The translations under genes were made by a program, and so were the position numbers. 64,000 bases of DNA from Streptomyces violens (lineage in GTDB: Bacteria > Actinomycetota > Actinomycetes > Streptomycetales > Streptomycetaceae), in contig NZ_JOBH01000017.1 in NCBI RefSeq assembly GCF_000717745.1, forward strand, positions 1 to 64,000, written 5' to 3'. Positions 1-7,070 of the stretch are shown here, piece after piece. Under the pieces are notes generated by a model. The model searched no databases. It had not been told where the DNA came from and was given only the letters and a program-made list of their open reading frames with translations. Within the stretch, counting starts at the first letter, position 1; each line of letters starts with the position of its first letter.

Positions 1-363
1 GTAGTCGCCGTCCTCATCGTCCTTGTGGTCCCGGATGAAGTTCTGCGCCTTGGTCTTCAGCTCCGCCAGCTTCGGCACCAGCGGGCGGATCTCATCGGCG
101 TAGGCGGACAGCGCCGAGGCGACCGTCTCCAGGCCGTCGGCGAAGCCGTCCGCCCGGTCCTGCACCGGCTTGGTCGTCGCGAAGAGCTGCTCGGCCTCGG
201 GAGCCTTGTAGTACGCCGACAGGCCCTGGAAATGGGAGTGGACGTCCGAGCCGGTGGTACGGATGTGCCCGGCATCGGTCTTCAGCGCCGCATGGTCCTT
301 CTCCAGCTGCGCCAGGTCACCGGTGTACTGCGGGATCTGATCAGGCTTCAGCTCGATCTTCAT
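1..363 (-). CDS. N-terminal part of an ESX-associated protein (runs off left edge)
   Basis: Only the first 121 codons are in the window, with no stop before the edge. The visible protein begins [20 protein letters not shown] and is mostly predicted helix, with heptad-like charged stretches ([38 protein letters not shown]). That resembles the helical WXG/LXG-type front end of type VII-associated proteins. The ATG at 363 overlaps the TGA of the preceding gene (ATGA), so translation is probably coupled. It is the fourth gene of a minus-strand group that includes two WXG100-type proteins. This could be a substrate, chaperone or the front of a polymorphic toxin. Without the C-terminus the role is open. 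Confidence 0.6.
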   Translation of the reverse strand, partial: MKIELKPDQIPQYTGDLAQLEKDHAALKTDAGHIRTTGSDVHSHFQGLSAYYKAPEAEQLFATTKPVQDRADGFADGLETVASALSAYADEIRPLVPKLAELKTKAQNFIRDHKDDEDGDY

Positions 364-764
364 GCGGACTGCACCCCCGGCTTCTTCGGGTCCAGGTCCG
401 GTACGCCGAGGGCCTTGCGCTGGGCTTCGGCGGCCATGTCCAGGTCGCCGTTGAGATAGGCGGTGGTGGCTTCCACCGCGCCCGTGAGGGACTTTCCGGC
501 CCGGGCGGCGATGAATTTCAGGTCGTTGGTGGTGTGTTCGGCGAATTGCGAGAGGGCCAGGGCCACCAGGCCGCCGGCGGCCTTTTCCCCGCCCTTGCCG
601 CCGCCGTGCGCTTCGCCCTCGGCGGTGATCGTGCCCGCGCTGGTGGCCGCGGACTGCAGATGATCGCCGTACGCCTTGGCGTGTCCCTCGATCTTTCCGG
701 CGAATTCACCGGTCGTTTTCAGCACGCCCGAAATGCCCTGCGGATGCAGGTCCCAGCCCGCCAT
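360..764 (-). CDS. DUF6507-like small protein in ESX-type cluster
   Basis: A 134-residue protein starting [20 protein letters not shown]. The N-terminal signature (GWD, then P-x-G-I/V-x-x-V-L) is what I associate with the Streptomyces DUF6507 family, which occurs beside WXG100-like genes. That family name is from memory. The protein is helix-rich, has no transmembrane segment or signal peptide, and contains a Gly/Lys-rich loop near the middle ([13 protein letters not shown]). Its size and helical make-up suit an ESAT-6-like helical hairpin. The stop codon overlaps the start of the next gene, so the two are likely one transcript. The function is unknown. A role as type VII secretion partner is inferred from context only. 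Confidence 0.7.
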   Translation of the reverse strand: MAGWDLHPQGISGVLKTTGEFAGKIEGHAKAYGDHLQSAATSAGTITAEGEAHGGGKGGEKAAGGLVALALSQFAEHTTNDLKFIAARAGKSLTGAVEATTAYLNGDLDMAAEAQRKALGVPDLDPKKPGVQSA

Positions 765-804
765 GCCTACCCACGCTCCCCGTTACTGTCTGCGCCCGCG
801 CAGG

Positions 805-1116
805 TCAGCCAATGTTGTCGACCGCGGCCTTCGCCTTGGACAGCGTGTGCTGCGCCGTGCCGTCGTTCTTCTCCAGCGTCGTCTTCAGCAGCTGGATGAT
901 GCTCTTGACCTCCTGCGAGGCGCGGTTCCAGCGCATCTCTTTACCGTGGTACTCATCCGCCACACCATCGGCCGTGAAGTCCGCCATCGCCGCCTTCACC
1001 TGACCATCGCGCGCCGTGATCACCTGCTCCAGCCGCGCGATCACCGTCTGGATATTGCCCTGCGCATCCGCCGACGCACCCGTGTCGTACGAACGACGAT
1101 CCTGACCGGCACCCAT
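805..1116 (-). CDS. Pore-forming ESAT-6-like family protein
   Basis: A 103-residue helical protein starting MGAGQDRRSYDTGASADAQG. The sequence matches the Streptomyces group called pore-forming ESAT-6 family protein, with a central D-G-V-A-D-E-Y-H-G-K turn in the place of the WXG turn between two helices. I chose the ATG at 1116 because a GGGGAG ribosome site lies about 9 bases upstream. An in-frame GTG three codons earlier would sit on top of that site. It lies between a WXG100-like gene and the DUF6507-like gene on the same strand. Members of the WXG100 superfamily are small dimers exported by ESX systems. Membrane permeabilisation is suggested only by the family name. Confidence 0.75.
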   Translation of the reverse strand: MGAGQDRRSYDTGASADAQGNIQTVIARLEQVITARDGQVKAAMADFTADGVADEYHGKEMRWNRASQEVKSIIQLLKTTLEKNDGTAQHTLSKAKAAVDNIG

Positions 1117-1144
1117 CACACACACTCCCCGTCACACAGAATGT

Positions 1145-1477
1145 TCAGCGGGCGCCGAATCGCGCCGCGTCGAAATTGGCCGCCGACATCTGCTGTCGTG
1201 CGTTGTCCCCGCTCTCCTGATCGCCGGAGCTGAACGCCGAATCCATCCCCGACTGACCGCCCAGAATCCCCGACAGGGAACTCTGCAGGGCAGAGGCGAT
1301 CTCGTCCGAACGGGCCTTGAACTGATCGAAGGCCGCCTTGCCGGACCCGTTGAACTTGCCCTCCAGCGGCGCCGCGGCGTCCACCAGCTGCCGGATGAGC
1401 GTCCCCAGATCCTCACTCGACCCACGCGACTTCGACTGCAGCGTCGACAGCGTCTGCGCTCCCATGTCGAACTTCAT
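1145..1477 (-). CDS. WXG100-family type VII secretion target
   Basis: A 110-residue protein, the usual WXG100 length. It has two helical halves around a G-K-F-N-G-S-G-K turn that replaces a strict Trp-x-Gly. It begins MKFDMGAQTLSTLQSKSRGS. The ATG at 1477 is preceded by a GGGGGGAG ribosome site. A longer in-frame ATG at 1525 has no such site. It is the first gene of the minus-strand cluster, so the cluster promoter should lie just above it, in the 170 bases before the divergent MOSC gene. WXG100 proteins are folded helical hairpins exported by EccC-type ATPases. No EccC or EccD gene is visible here, so the secretion machine must be elsewhere or to the left of the window. Confidence 0.8.
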   Translation of the reverse strand: MKFDMGAQTLSTLQSKSRGSSEDLGTLIRQLVDAAAPLEGKFNGSGKAAFDQFKARSDEIASALQSSLSGILGGQSGMDSAFSSGDQESGDNARQQMSAANFDAARFGAR

Positions 1478-1636
1478 CAGGCTCCCCCCGTCGGACTGGA
1501 CGACCGTCGTCTCAAGTGGAGTCATATCTATCAAGTCGGGATGAGCGCCGCAATCGAGGGTACCGAGCCTGTGGATAACCGTGCGGCGGCGTATCAGTAA
1601 GCCGCCCGACTGCGACCCAATGGTCCCGTTAGAGCC

Positions 1637-1642
1637 TAGATT
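1637..1642 (+). promoter_or_regulatory. Candidate -10 (TAGATT) for leaderless MOSC gene
   Basis: TAGATT fits the actinomycete TANNNT -10 pattern and ends 6 bases before the ATG at 1649. There is no Shine-Dalgarno-like sequence between them, so transcription probably starts at the ATG. No clear -35 is visible. Confidence 0.45.
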
Positions 1643-1648
1643 CGGGTT

Positions 1649-2320
1649 ATGAAGATCCTCAGTGTGAACGTCGGGGCGGCGAAGGCGGTCGAGTACACCG
1701 ATGCGCCGTCCGGAACGACCGGTATCGACAAGCAGCCAGTGGCCGGGCCGGTGCGGGTGACGGCTCCCGGGCCGGCCGGGGTCGGAGCGAGCGGGGTGGC
1801 CGGGGACACGGTCTGCGACCTGCGCTACCACGGGGGCGACGACCGGGCCGTCTACGCGTTCGCCCGGGAGGACCTGGACGCGTGGGAGCAGGAGCTGGGG
1901 CGGCCGCTGGCCAACGGCGCGTTCGGGGAGAACCTCACCACCATGGCGATGGACCTGCGGGAGGCGCTGGTCGGCGAGCGGTGGCGGGTCGGGGACGGGG
2001 TCGTGCTGGAGGTGACGGGGGGCCGCATCCCGTGCCGTACGTTCGCGGGCCGGCTCGCCGAGAAGGGCTGGCTGCGGCGGTTCACGCAGGCGGGCTCCTC
2101 GGGGGCGATGCTGCGCGTCATCGAGCCGGGGGAGTTCAGCGCCGGCGACCCGGTCGAGGTGGTGGACCGCCCGGATCATGAGGTCACGGTCGGGCGGCTG
2201 TTCCGCGCCGTGACGACCGAGCGCAAGTCGCTGCCGGACATGCTGGTCGCCGCGGAGTGGATGGAACGCGAGCAGCTGGAGATCGCCCGGAAGTACGCCG
2301 CCAAGTACGGGAGCCGCTGA
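1649..2320 (+). CDS. MOSC domain protein (YiiM-like)
   Basis: A 223-residue single-domain MOSC protein. It contains the strand-turn YHGGDDRAVYAF, the GAFGENLTT segment, and the Cys-containing GRIPCRTF segment. The Cys corresponds to the conserved residue proposed to carry sulfur in MOSC proteins. The family (molybdenum cofactor sulfurase C-terminal domain and relatives such as YiiM) is linked to molybdenum-cofactor-dependent detoxification, but stand-alone actinobacterial members are mostly uncharacterised. The start at 1649 fits a leaderless transcript. The last codons lie in a 40-bp unit that is duplicated just downstream. The gene converges on an SDR gene. I am confident of the domain but not of the substrate. 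Confidence 0.88.
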   Translation: MKILSVNVGAAKAVEYTDAPSGTTGIDKQPVAGPVRVTAPGPAGVGASGVAGDTVCDLRYHGGDDRAVYAFAREDLDAWEQELGRPLANGAFGENLTTMAMDLREALVGERWRVGDGVVLEVTGGRIPCRTFAGRLAEKGWLRRFTQAGSSGAMLRVIEPGEFSAGDPVEVVDRPDHEVTVGRLFRAVTTERKSLPDMLVAAEWMEREQLEIARKYAAKYGSR

Positions 2321-2383
2321 CCTCGGACTACCGTCCGCCGCCAAGTACGGGAGCCGCTGACCTCGGACTACCGTCCGCCGCCA
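2296..2383. repeat. 40-bp tandem duplication across two convergent gene ends
   Basis: Bases 2301-2340 are repeated exactly at 2341-2380. The identity at a 40-base offset extends to 2296-2343 against 2336-2383. Each copy carries the MOSC stop context (TGA at 2318-2320, again at 2358-2360) and the SDR stop context on the other strand (TAG at 2370-2368, also present at 2330-2328). Before duplication the two genes would have been separated by only 7 bases. Confidence 0.97.
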
Positions 2384-3249
2384 CCAGCCCGCGGCACCGC
2401 GCGCCGCGCCGTCGACGGCCGGAGGCGGTTCATGACGCTCATGTACGAGGCGGGGAAGAGGCGGGCCAGAAGGTCGGGGACGACGGCGGAGGTGGCGATC
2501 AGGACGCGGGGGCTGCGGGTGCGGATGCCCGCCAGGATCTGCTCGGCGGCCTTGTCGGCCGGGTAGGTCAGCAGCTTGGCGAAGCTCTCCTTGCCCGCGC
2601 GGGACTCGGCCGCGTCGGCCGCGGCGGCCACCCGCGCGTTCTCGGCGATACGGGTGCGGATGCCGCCGGGGTGGACGGTGGTGACTCCGGTGGCGCGGTC
2701 GGCCAGCTCGTGGCGGAGGGCCTCGCTGAAGCCGCGCAGCGCGAACTTGCTGGCGGCGTACGCCGACTGGCCGGGCGGCGCGATCAGCCCGAAGAGGCTG
2801 GAGACGTTCACGATGTGGCTGCCGGGGGTGCGCAGCAGGTGCGGCAGGAAGAGTCGGGTGAGGGCCACGGGGGCGCGGAAGTTGATGGCCTGTACCCAGT
2901 CGAACTCCTCGGCCGTCAGCTGCTCGAAGCGGCCGCCGAGCGCCACCCCGGCGTTGTTGATCAGCAGCGTGATGCGGGGGTGGGCCTCGGTGATCCGCGC
3001 GACGAGGGCGTCCAGGCCGTCGGTGTCGGAGAGGTCGGCGACGTGGGTGTCGACGGTCAGGTGCGGGTGGTTGGCACGTACCTTGTCGGCGACCGCCGTC
3101 AGCCGGTCGGCGTCCCGGTCGATGAGGACGAGACCGCTGCCGCGCGCCGCGAGTCCGTAGGCCAGCTGCTCGCCCATGCCGCCGGCCGCGCCGGTCAGGA
3201 CCGCGGTACCGCCGGCGAAACGGTACGGGGAGAGGGCGGCGGCAGGCAT
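2368..3249 (-). CDS. Short-chain dehydrogenase/reductase
   Basis: A 293-residue classical SDR. The N-terminal TGAAGGMGEQLA is the TGxxxGxG cofactor motif (about residues 19-30). NNAGVALGG follows, with the catalytic Ser in NVSS and YAASKFALRG as the YxxxK pair. An Asp after beta-2 (LIDRDADR) suggests NAD(H) preference. The start at 3249 has a strong GGAGGAG ribosome site. It lies 119 bases downstream of the VirS-like regulator on the same strand. In Mycobacterium tuberculosis the mymA locus also holds an SDR (Rv3085), so it may belong to the same oxidation pathway as the divergent monooxygenase. Its C-terminal basic tail ends in the 40-bp duplication. Confidence 0.9.
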   Translation of the reverse strand: MPAAALSPYRFAGGTAVLTGAAGGMGEQLAYGLAARGSGLVLIDRDADRLTAVADKVRANHPHLTVDTHVADLSDTDGLDALVARITEAHPRITLLINNAGVALGGRFEQLTAEEFDWVQAINFRAPVALTRLFLPHLLRTPGSHIVNVSSLFGLIAPPGQSAYAASKFALRGFSEALRHELADRATGVTTVHPGGIRTRIAENARVAAAADAAESRAGKESFAKLLTYPADKAAEQILAGIRTRSPRVLIATSAVVPDLLARLFPASYMSVMNRLRPSTARRAVPRAGGGGR

Positions 3250-3328
3250 GGGGCTCCTCCGGGGTAGGGGCTTCGGTGATCTCCGGCCGCACCAGTCTGC
3301 CCGTGCAGCACCGTCCCCGGCTTGACCC

Positions 3329-3369
3329 TGCACGACAGAGGCTTACCTCTGCACGACAAGGCTTACCTC
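3329..3369. repeat. Two ~20-bp tandem repeats between regulator and SDR
   Basis: Copy 1 is 3329-3349 and copy 2 is 3350-3369. They are identical apart from one inserted base (cacgacagaggctt against cacgacaaggctt). A shorter third match (tgcgacagcc) follows inside the regulator's last codons. On the minus strand they lie between the regulator stop and the SDR start, where an operator or promoter would be expected. Confidence 0.8.
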
Positions 3370-4391
3370 TATGCGACAGCCTCCGGAAGCCGTTCCCCCC
3401 GCCGCACCCCCGTAGGCGACATCCCCCACCACCGCCGGCAGCAGCGGCTCAGGGCCGACTGTTCGGAGAGGCCGAGGAGGGCGGCGATCTGGGTCATGGG
3501 GATGGCGGTGCCCGTGAGGTAGTGGCGGGCGGCCTGGCGGCGTACGTCGTCGAGGATCGCGGCGTACGTCGTGCCTTCGTCGCGCAGCCGCCGCTGCAGC
3601 GTGCGCGGGTGGGCGCTGAGCAGTCGGGCGACGGCGCCGATGTCGGGCGGGGTGGTGCCCAGGGACTGCTGCACGGCGCCGCGGACCCGGAGGACGATAT
3701 CGGCCCGTTCGTCCGGTGCCTGTTCGGCGAGGAACGCCAGGGCGAGCCGGCGGAGGTGCTCGTCGCCGCCCGCGAGCGGCCGGTCGCCGAGGCTCTTCGG
3801 TACGCGGAGCAGGGCGGCGGGACCGGCGACGCGCACCGGGGCGCCGAAGAACTCCTCGTACGTGGCGAGCGGGGCGGCGGGTCGGTACGGGAGCTCGACG
3901 GTGCGCAGCCCGTAGGGGCCGTCGACGAGGAACTGGATCGCGCGGTGCAGAAAGCCGAGGCCCAGGTCAGTGCCCTGGACGGGGGCCGGGAGGCCGGGGT
4001 GCGGGCCGTAGCGGAGGGCGGCGATGCCCGGCGCGTCGTACGGGTCGGGTTCGAGGGTGAGGCTGAGGGCCTGCGCGTGCACGAAGAGGTACCGCGAAGT
4101 GCATTCGAGCGCGTCGGCGACGGTGGGGGAGTGCTGGATGGCCAGGGCCAGCGCGCCGAGCATGCCGAAGTCCTGCCGGGCCGCGACGCGCAGCCCGAGG
4201 TCGGGGCGGTCCAGCCCGGCGGCGGCGAGCTCCAGCACCTTCGTCATGGCCTGGTCGTCGACCAGGAGATCGTCGGTGTCGAGCGCGGCGACGGGCAGGC
4301 CGGCGGCCACGGCATACTCCTCGGCATCGCCGCCCAGCTCGGCGACCGTCGCACGGAAGCCCCGCAGCCCCGCTGATCTGATCACCGACAT
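3369..4391 (-). CDS. AraC-family regulator, VirS/OruR-like
   Basis: A 340-residue regulator. Residues about 20-210 match the arabinose-binding-like N-terminal domain of the OruR/VirS type. The C-terminal 100 residues are an AraC helix-turn-helix pair: ARLLSAHPRTLQRRLRDEG, then MTQIAALLGLSEQSALSRCC with the closing G-M-S-P-T-x-x-R. The start at 4391 has no good ribosome site, and the same start sequence is duplicated 17 bases upstream. It is divergent from a flavin monooxygenase operon, the arrangement of M. tuberculosis virS/mymA, where VirS activates the operon at acidic pH. That function is carried over only as a hypothesis. Three exact copies of TCACCGACATG in the divergent region may be its binding sites. 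Confidence 0.85.
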   Translation of the reverse strand: MSVIRSAGLRGFRATVAELGGDAEEYAVAAGLPVAALDTDDLLVDDQAMTKVLELAAAGLDRPDLGLRVAARQDFGMLGALALAIQHSPTVADALECTSRYLFVHAQALSLTLEPDPYDAPGIAALRYGPHPGLPAPVQGTDLGLGFLHRAIQFLVDGPYGLRTVELPYRPAAPLATYEEFFGAPVRVAGPAALLRVPKSLGDRPLAGGDEHLRRLALAFLAEQAPDERADIVLRVRGAVQQSLGTTPPDIGAVARLLSAHPRTLQRRLRDEGTTYAAILDDVRRQAARHYLTGTAIPMTQIAALLGLSEQSALSRCCRRWWGMSPTGVRRGERLPEAVA

Positions 4392-4408
4392 GCTGAGATC
4401 ACCGACAT
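4382..4408 (-). other. Upstream mini-ORF created by a 17-bp start duplication
   Basis: An ATG at 4408 repeats the regulator's own first codons (MSVI). It then runs out of frame and ends with TGA at 4384-4382, giving 8 codons (MSVISACR). Its stop lies inside the regulator coding sequence, just past the real ATG. It could delay or re-initiate translation of the regulator. Confidence 0.4.
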
Positions 4409-4444
4409 GCTGGGAGCCCGTGCCTGAATCCGGTCACCGACATG
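4382..4444. repeat. Three direct repeats TCACCGACATG in the divergent region
   Basis: Exact copies occur at 4382-4392, 4399-4409 and 4434-4444. The first two are part of a 17-bp tandem repeat (4381-4397 and 4398-4414, one mismatch). The spacings of 17 and 35 bases are near-multiples. AraC-type regulators commonly bind direct repeats, so this is a candidate operator for both transcripts. Confidence 0.6.
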
Positions 4445-4513
4445 TCGTTCAGGGTCAAATACGTGTCGCGTGAAGTCAAGAAGCCCACCGGCCCCATTGC
4501 GCACACTGGGGCC

Positions 4514-6106
4514 ATGACGACTTCCGCCGGCCAGCGGCCGGACACCGAGCACATCGATGTCGTGATCGTGGGCGCCGGGCTGTCCGGCGTGGGCGCGGCC
4601 TACCGGCTGCAGACGGAGTGCCCGGGACGCTCGTACGCGATCCTGGAGGCGCGCGCGTCCCTGGGCGGCACCTGGGATCTCTTCCGCTACCCGGGCATCC
4701 GCTCGGACTCCGACATGTTCACGCTCGGCTATCCGTTCAAACCGTGGCGGGACGCCAAGTCGATCGCGGACGGCCCGACGATCCTGCGGTACATCAAGGA
4801 GACGGCGGCGGAATTCGGGATAGACAGGCACATCCGGTACCGCACGAAGGTGCTCTCCGCCGACTGGTCGACGCGGGAGGCGCGCTGGACGCTGACCCTC
4901 GAACGCACCGACGAGGCGACGGGCGAGGCCGTACGCTCCACCGTCACCTGCGACTTCCTGTACTCCTGCGCCGGGTACTACGACTACGACAAGGGGCACG
5001 CGCCCGACTTCCCCGGCCTGGACTCCTTCACCGGGACCGTCGTCCACCCGCAGTTCTGGCCCGAGGACCTGGACTACGCGGGCAAGCGCGTGGTCGTCAT
5101 CGGCAGCGGGGCCACCGCCGTGACGCTGGTGCCGGCGATGGCCGGCCGGGCCGAGCGGGTCACCATGCTGCAGCGCACGCCGACCTGGATCAGCGCCGTG
5201 CCGGGCCGCGACAAGATCGCCGACAAGGTGCGGAGCGCGCTGCCCGCGGGCGTCGCCCACCGTGCCGTGCGGACGAAGAACATCCTCTTCGGCATCGGCT
5301 TCTACCAGTTCTGCAGGCGCCGCCCGCAGGCCGCGCGCAAGCTGCTCACCCGCCTGAACACCCGCATGCTGAAGGACGAGCAGGCGGTGCGGGACCACTT
5401 CACGCCCTCGTACAACCCCTGGGACCAGCGGCTGTGCGCGGTGCCGGACGCCGACCTCTTCAAGGCGCTGAAGCAGGGCCGGGCCGAGGTCGTCACCGAC
5501 CACATCGACACCTTCGTCCCCGAGGGCATCCGGCTGAAGTCGGGGAAGGTGCTGGAGGCGGACGTCGTCGTCACCGCCACCGGGCTGCAGCTGCTCGCCT
5601 TCGGCGGGATCGCTCCGCAGATCGACGGGCGGCCGGTCGAGCTGTCGCGGCAGTTCGTGTGGCGCGGCGCGATGATGACCGGCGTGCCCAACTTCGCCGT
5701 CTGCATCGGCTACACCAACGCCTCCTGGACGCTCCGCGCCGACCTCACCTCGCGGCTGGTGTGCAAGGTGCTGAACTTCATGGACCGGAACGACTACGCG
5801 GCGGTGGTACCGGAGCCCGGACGCCCGCTCGCCGAGCGCCCGCTGCTCGATCTCGCCGCCGGGTACGTCAAGCGCTCCATCGACGCCTTCCCGCGGCAGG
5901 GCGACCGCGGGCCGTGGAAGGTACGGCAGAACTACGTGCTGGACGCCGCCACGACGATGCGCACGAACCTCCGGCGCACGCTGAAACCCACGCCCCGCGC
6001 GGCCGTGCGCCGCGGGGAGCGGGTGCCGGGCCGCGAGCCGGAGCACGCGCCGGCCGGTGCGCCGGGGCAGGACCGGGCGCACACGCGGGCGGAGGCCGCC
6101 AAGTGA
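4514..6106 (+). CDS. Flavin-containing (Baeyer-Villiger-type) monooxygenase, MymA-like
   Basis: A 530-residue flavoprotein. VVIVGAGLSGVGAAY (about residues 16-30) binds FAD. VVVIGSGATAVTLVP binds NADPH. Just before it, FTGTVVHPQFWP (about 171-182) is the FxGxxxHxxxWP fingerprint of Baeyer-Villiger monooxygenases. A conserved ATG-containing segment (VVTATGLQLLAFGG) follows. Such enzymes insert or add one oxygen using NADPH and O2. The last 45 residues are a Pro/Ala/Arg-rich tail. An in-frame ATG at 4442 would add 24 residues but falls in the repeat region, so I prefer 4514, though its ribosome site is weak. The stop overlaps the GTG of the next gene (GTGA), so they are one operon. The neighbourhood matches mycobacterial mymA. 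Confidence 0.88.
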   Translation: MTTSAGQRPDTEHIDVVIVGAGLSGVGAAYRLQTECPGRSYAILEARASLGGTWDLFRYPGIRSDSDMFTLGYPFKPWRDAKSIADGPTILRYIKETAAEFGIDRHIRYRTKVLSADWSTREARWTLTLERTDEATGEAVRSTVTCDFLYSCAGYYDYDKGHAPDFPGLDSFTGTVVHPQFWPEDLDYAGKRVVVIGSGATAVTLVPAMAGRAERVTMLQRTPTWISAVPGRDKIADKVRSALPAGVAHRAVRTKNILFGIGFYQFCRRRPQAARKLLTRLNTRMLKDEQAVRDHFTPSYNPWDQRLCAVPDADLFKALKQGRAEVVTDHIDTFVPEGIRLKSGKVLEADVVVTATGLQLLAFGGIAPQIDGRPVELSRQFVWRGAMMTGVPNFAVCIGYTNASWTLRADLTSRLVCKVLNFMDRNDYAAVVPEPGRPLAERPLLDLAAGYVKRSIDAFPRQGDRGPWKVRQNYVLDAATTMRTNLRRTLKPTPRAAVRRGERVPGREPEHAPAGAPGQDRAHTRAEAAK

Positions 6107-7062
6107 CCGCCGCCGACACGACGTACGTGGATGTCGCGGGCCACCCCGTACGCGTACGCGTCAGCGGCGCCGCGGACGGCCCGCCGGTCGTGCTGCTGCA
6201 CGGCATCGCGCGCAGCCTGGAGGACTGGCAGCTCACCCACGACCTGCTCGCGGCGCGTGGCCACCGCGTCATCAGCACCGACCTGCCCGGCTTCGGCCTG
6301 ACCCGCCGCATGAAGGGCCGCGCCGGACTCGCCTCCTTCGCGCGGGCCGTGATCGGCGTGCTGGACGCGCTGGGGGAGCGGCGGCCCGTCCACCTGATGG
6401 GCAACTCCCTCGGCGGCGCGGTCGCCATGACCGTCGCGGCGGAGTACCCGGACCGGGTGGCCGCGCTCGTCCTCGCCAACAGCGCCGGCTTCGGCCGCGA
6501 GGCCAACCTCTCGCTGAGCTCCATGGGGTACGCCGTACTGGCTGCGCTGCCCGGTATCGGGAAGCGGTTCCGGGGCCGGGCCCGGGAGGCCGGTGTGCAG
6601 GTCAACCGCGACCTGTTCCACGACCCGCGGCACGCGACGGAGGAGCTGATCCGGCACGCCGGGCTCGTCGGCCGGCAGCCCGACTTCCGGGGCACCTTCG
6701 TGGCCACGATGCTCAGCCTGGGCGTGCCGGTCCTCGGCTCGTACCCCGGCTGGCGCCGCGCCCTCCTCGCGCGGACCGCGGCCGCCCGCGTGCCCACCCT
6801 CGTCGTCTGGGGCGACGCGGACGCGGTACTGCCGGTCACGCACTTCCACGCCGCGGTCGCCGCGCTGCCGCACGCCCGCAGCCACCTCTTTCCCGCCACC
6901 GGGCACATGCCCCAGATCGAGCGGGCGGCGGAATTCGCCGCGCTGGCGGCCGGGTTCCTGGACAGCGTGGCGGGCCCCGCGAAGGATGTGCCGGACCCCG
7001 CGAAGGGCACTGCGGGGGACGACGCCGGGAGCACGGCGGCGAGGGGCACCGCGAAGGGATGA
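6103..7062 (+). CDS. Alpha/beta hydrolase
   Basis: A 319-residue alpha/beta hydrolase of the MhpC/epoxide-hydrolase group. VVLLHGIARSLEDW forms the oxyanion region. GNSLGGAVA holds the nucleophile Ser. WGDADAVLP carries the acidic residue and GHMPQIE the catalytic His. The GTG start at 6103 overlaps the monooxygenase stop. The last 30 residues are a low-complexity Ala/Gly/Lys tail. Between a Baeyer-Villiger-type oxygenase and an esterase, it could hydrolyse an ester or lactone product, but no substrate can be read from the sequence. It is cytoplasmic, with no signal peptide. Confidence 0.87.
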   Translation: MTAADTTYVDVAGHPVRVRVSGAADGPPVVLLHGIARSLEDWQLTHDLLAARGHRVISTDLPGFGLTRRMKGRAGLASFARAVIGVLDALGERRPVHLMGNSLGGAVAMTVAAEYPDRVAALVLANSAGFGREANLSLSSMGYAVLAALPGIGKRFRGRAREAGVQVNRDLFHDPRHATEELIRHAGLVGRQPDFRGTFVATMLSLGVPVLGSYPGWRRALLARTAAARVPTLVVWGDADAVLPVTHFHAAVAALPHARSHLFPATGHMPQIERAAEFAALAAGFLDSVAGPAKDVPDPAKGTAGDDAGSTAARGTAKG

Positions 7063-7070
7063 CGTGACCG

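Noticed and set aside
1145..3292. 715-codon open frame on the minus strand spanning WXG100, MOSC and SDR genes
   Set aside because: It runs antisense to MOSC and in another frame of the SDR, and its middle is Arg/Pro/His-rich as expected for shadow frames in GC-rich DNA. Only its last 110 codons (the WXG100 gene) are real.
4442..4513. Upstream in-frame start for the monooxygenase
   Set aside because: The added 24 residues lie in the repeat and promoter region and precede the flavin-binding strand by an unusual distance. Kept only as an alternative.
4618..7062. 814-codon plus-strand open frame
   Set aside because: Its first part is an alternative frame of the monooxygenase gene with Arg/Ala/Gly-rich shadow composition. 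Only the part from 6103 is the real alpha/beta hydrolase.
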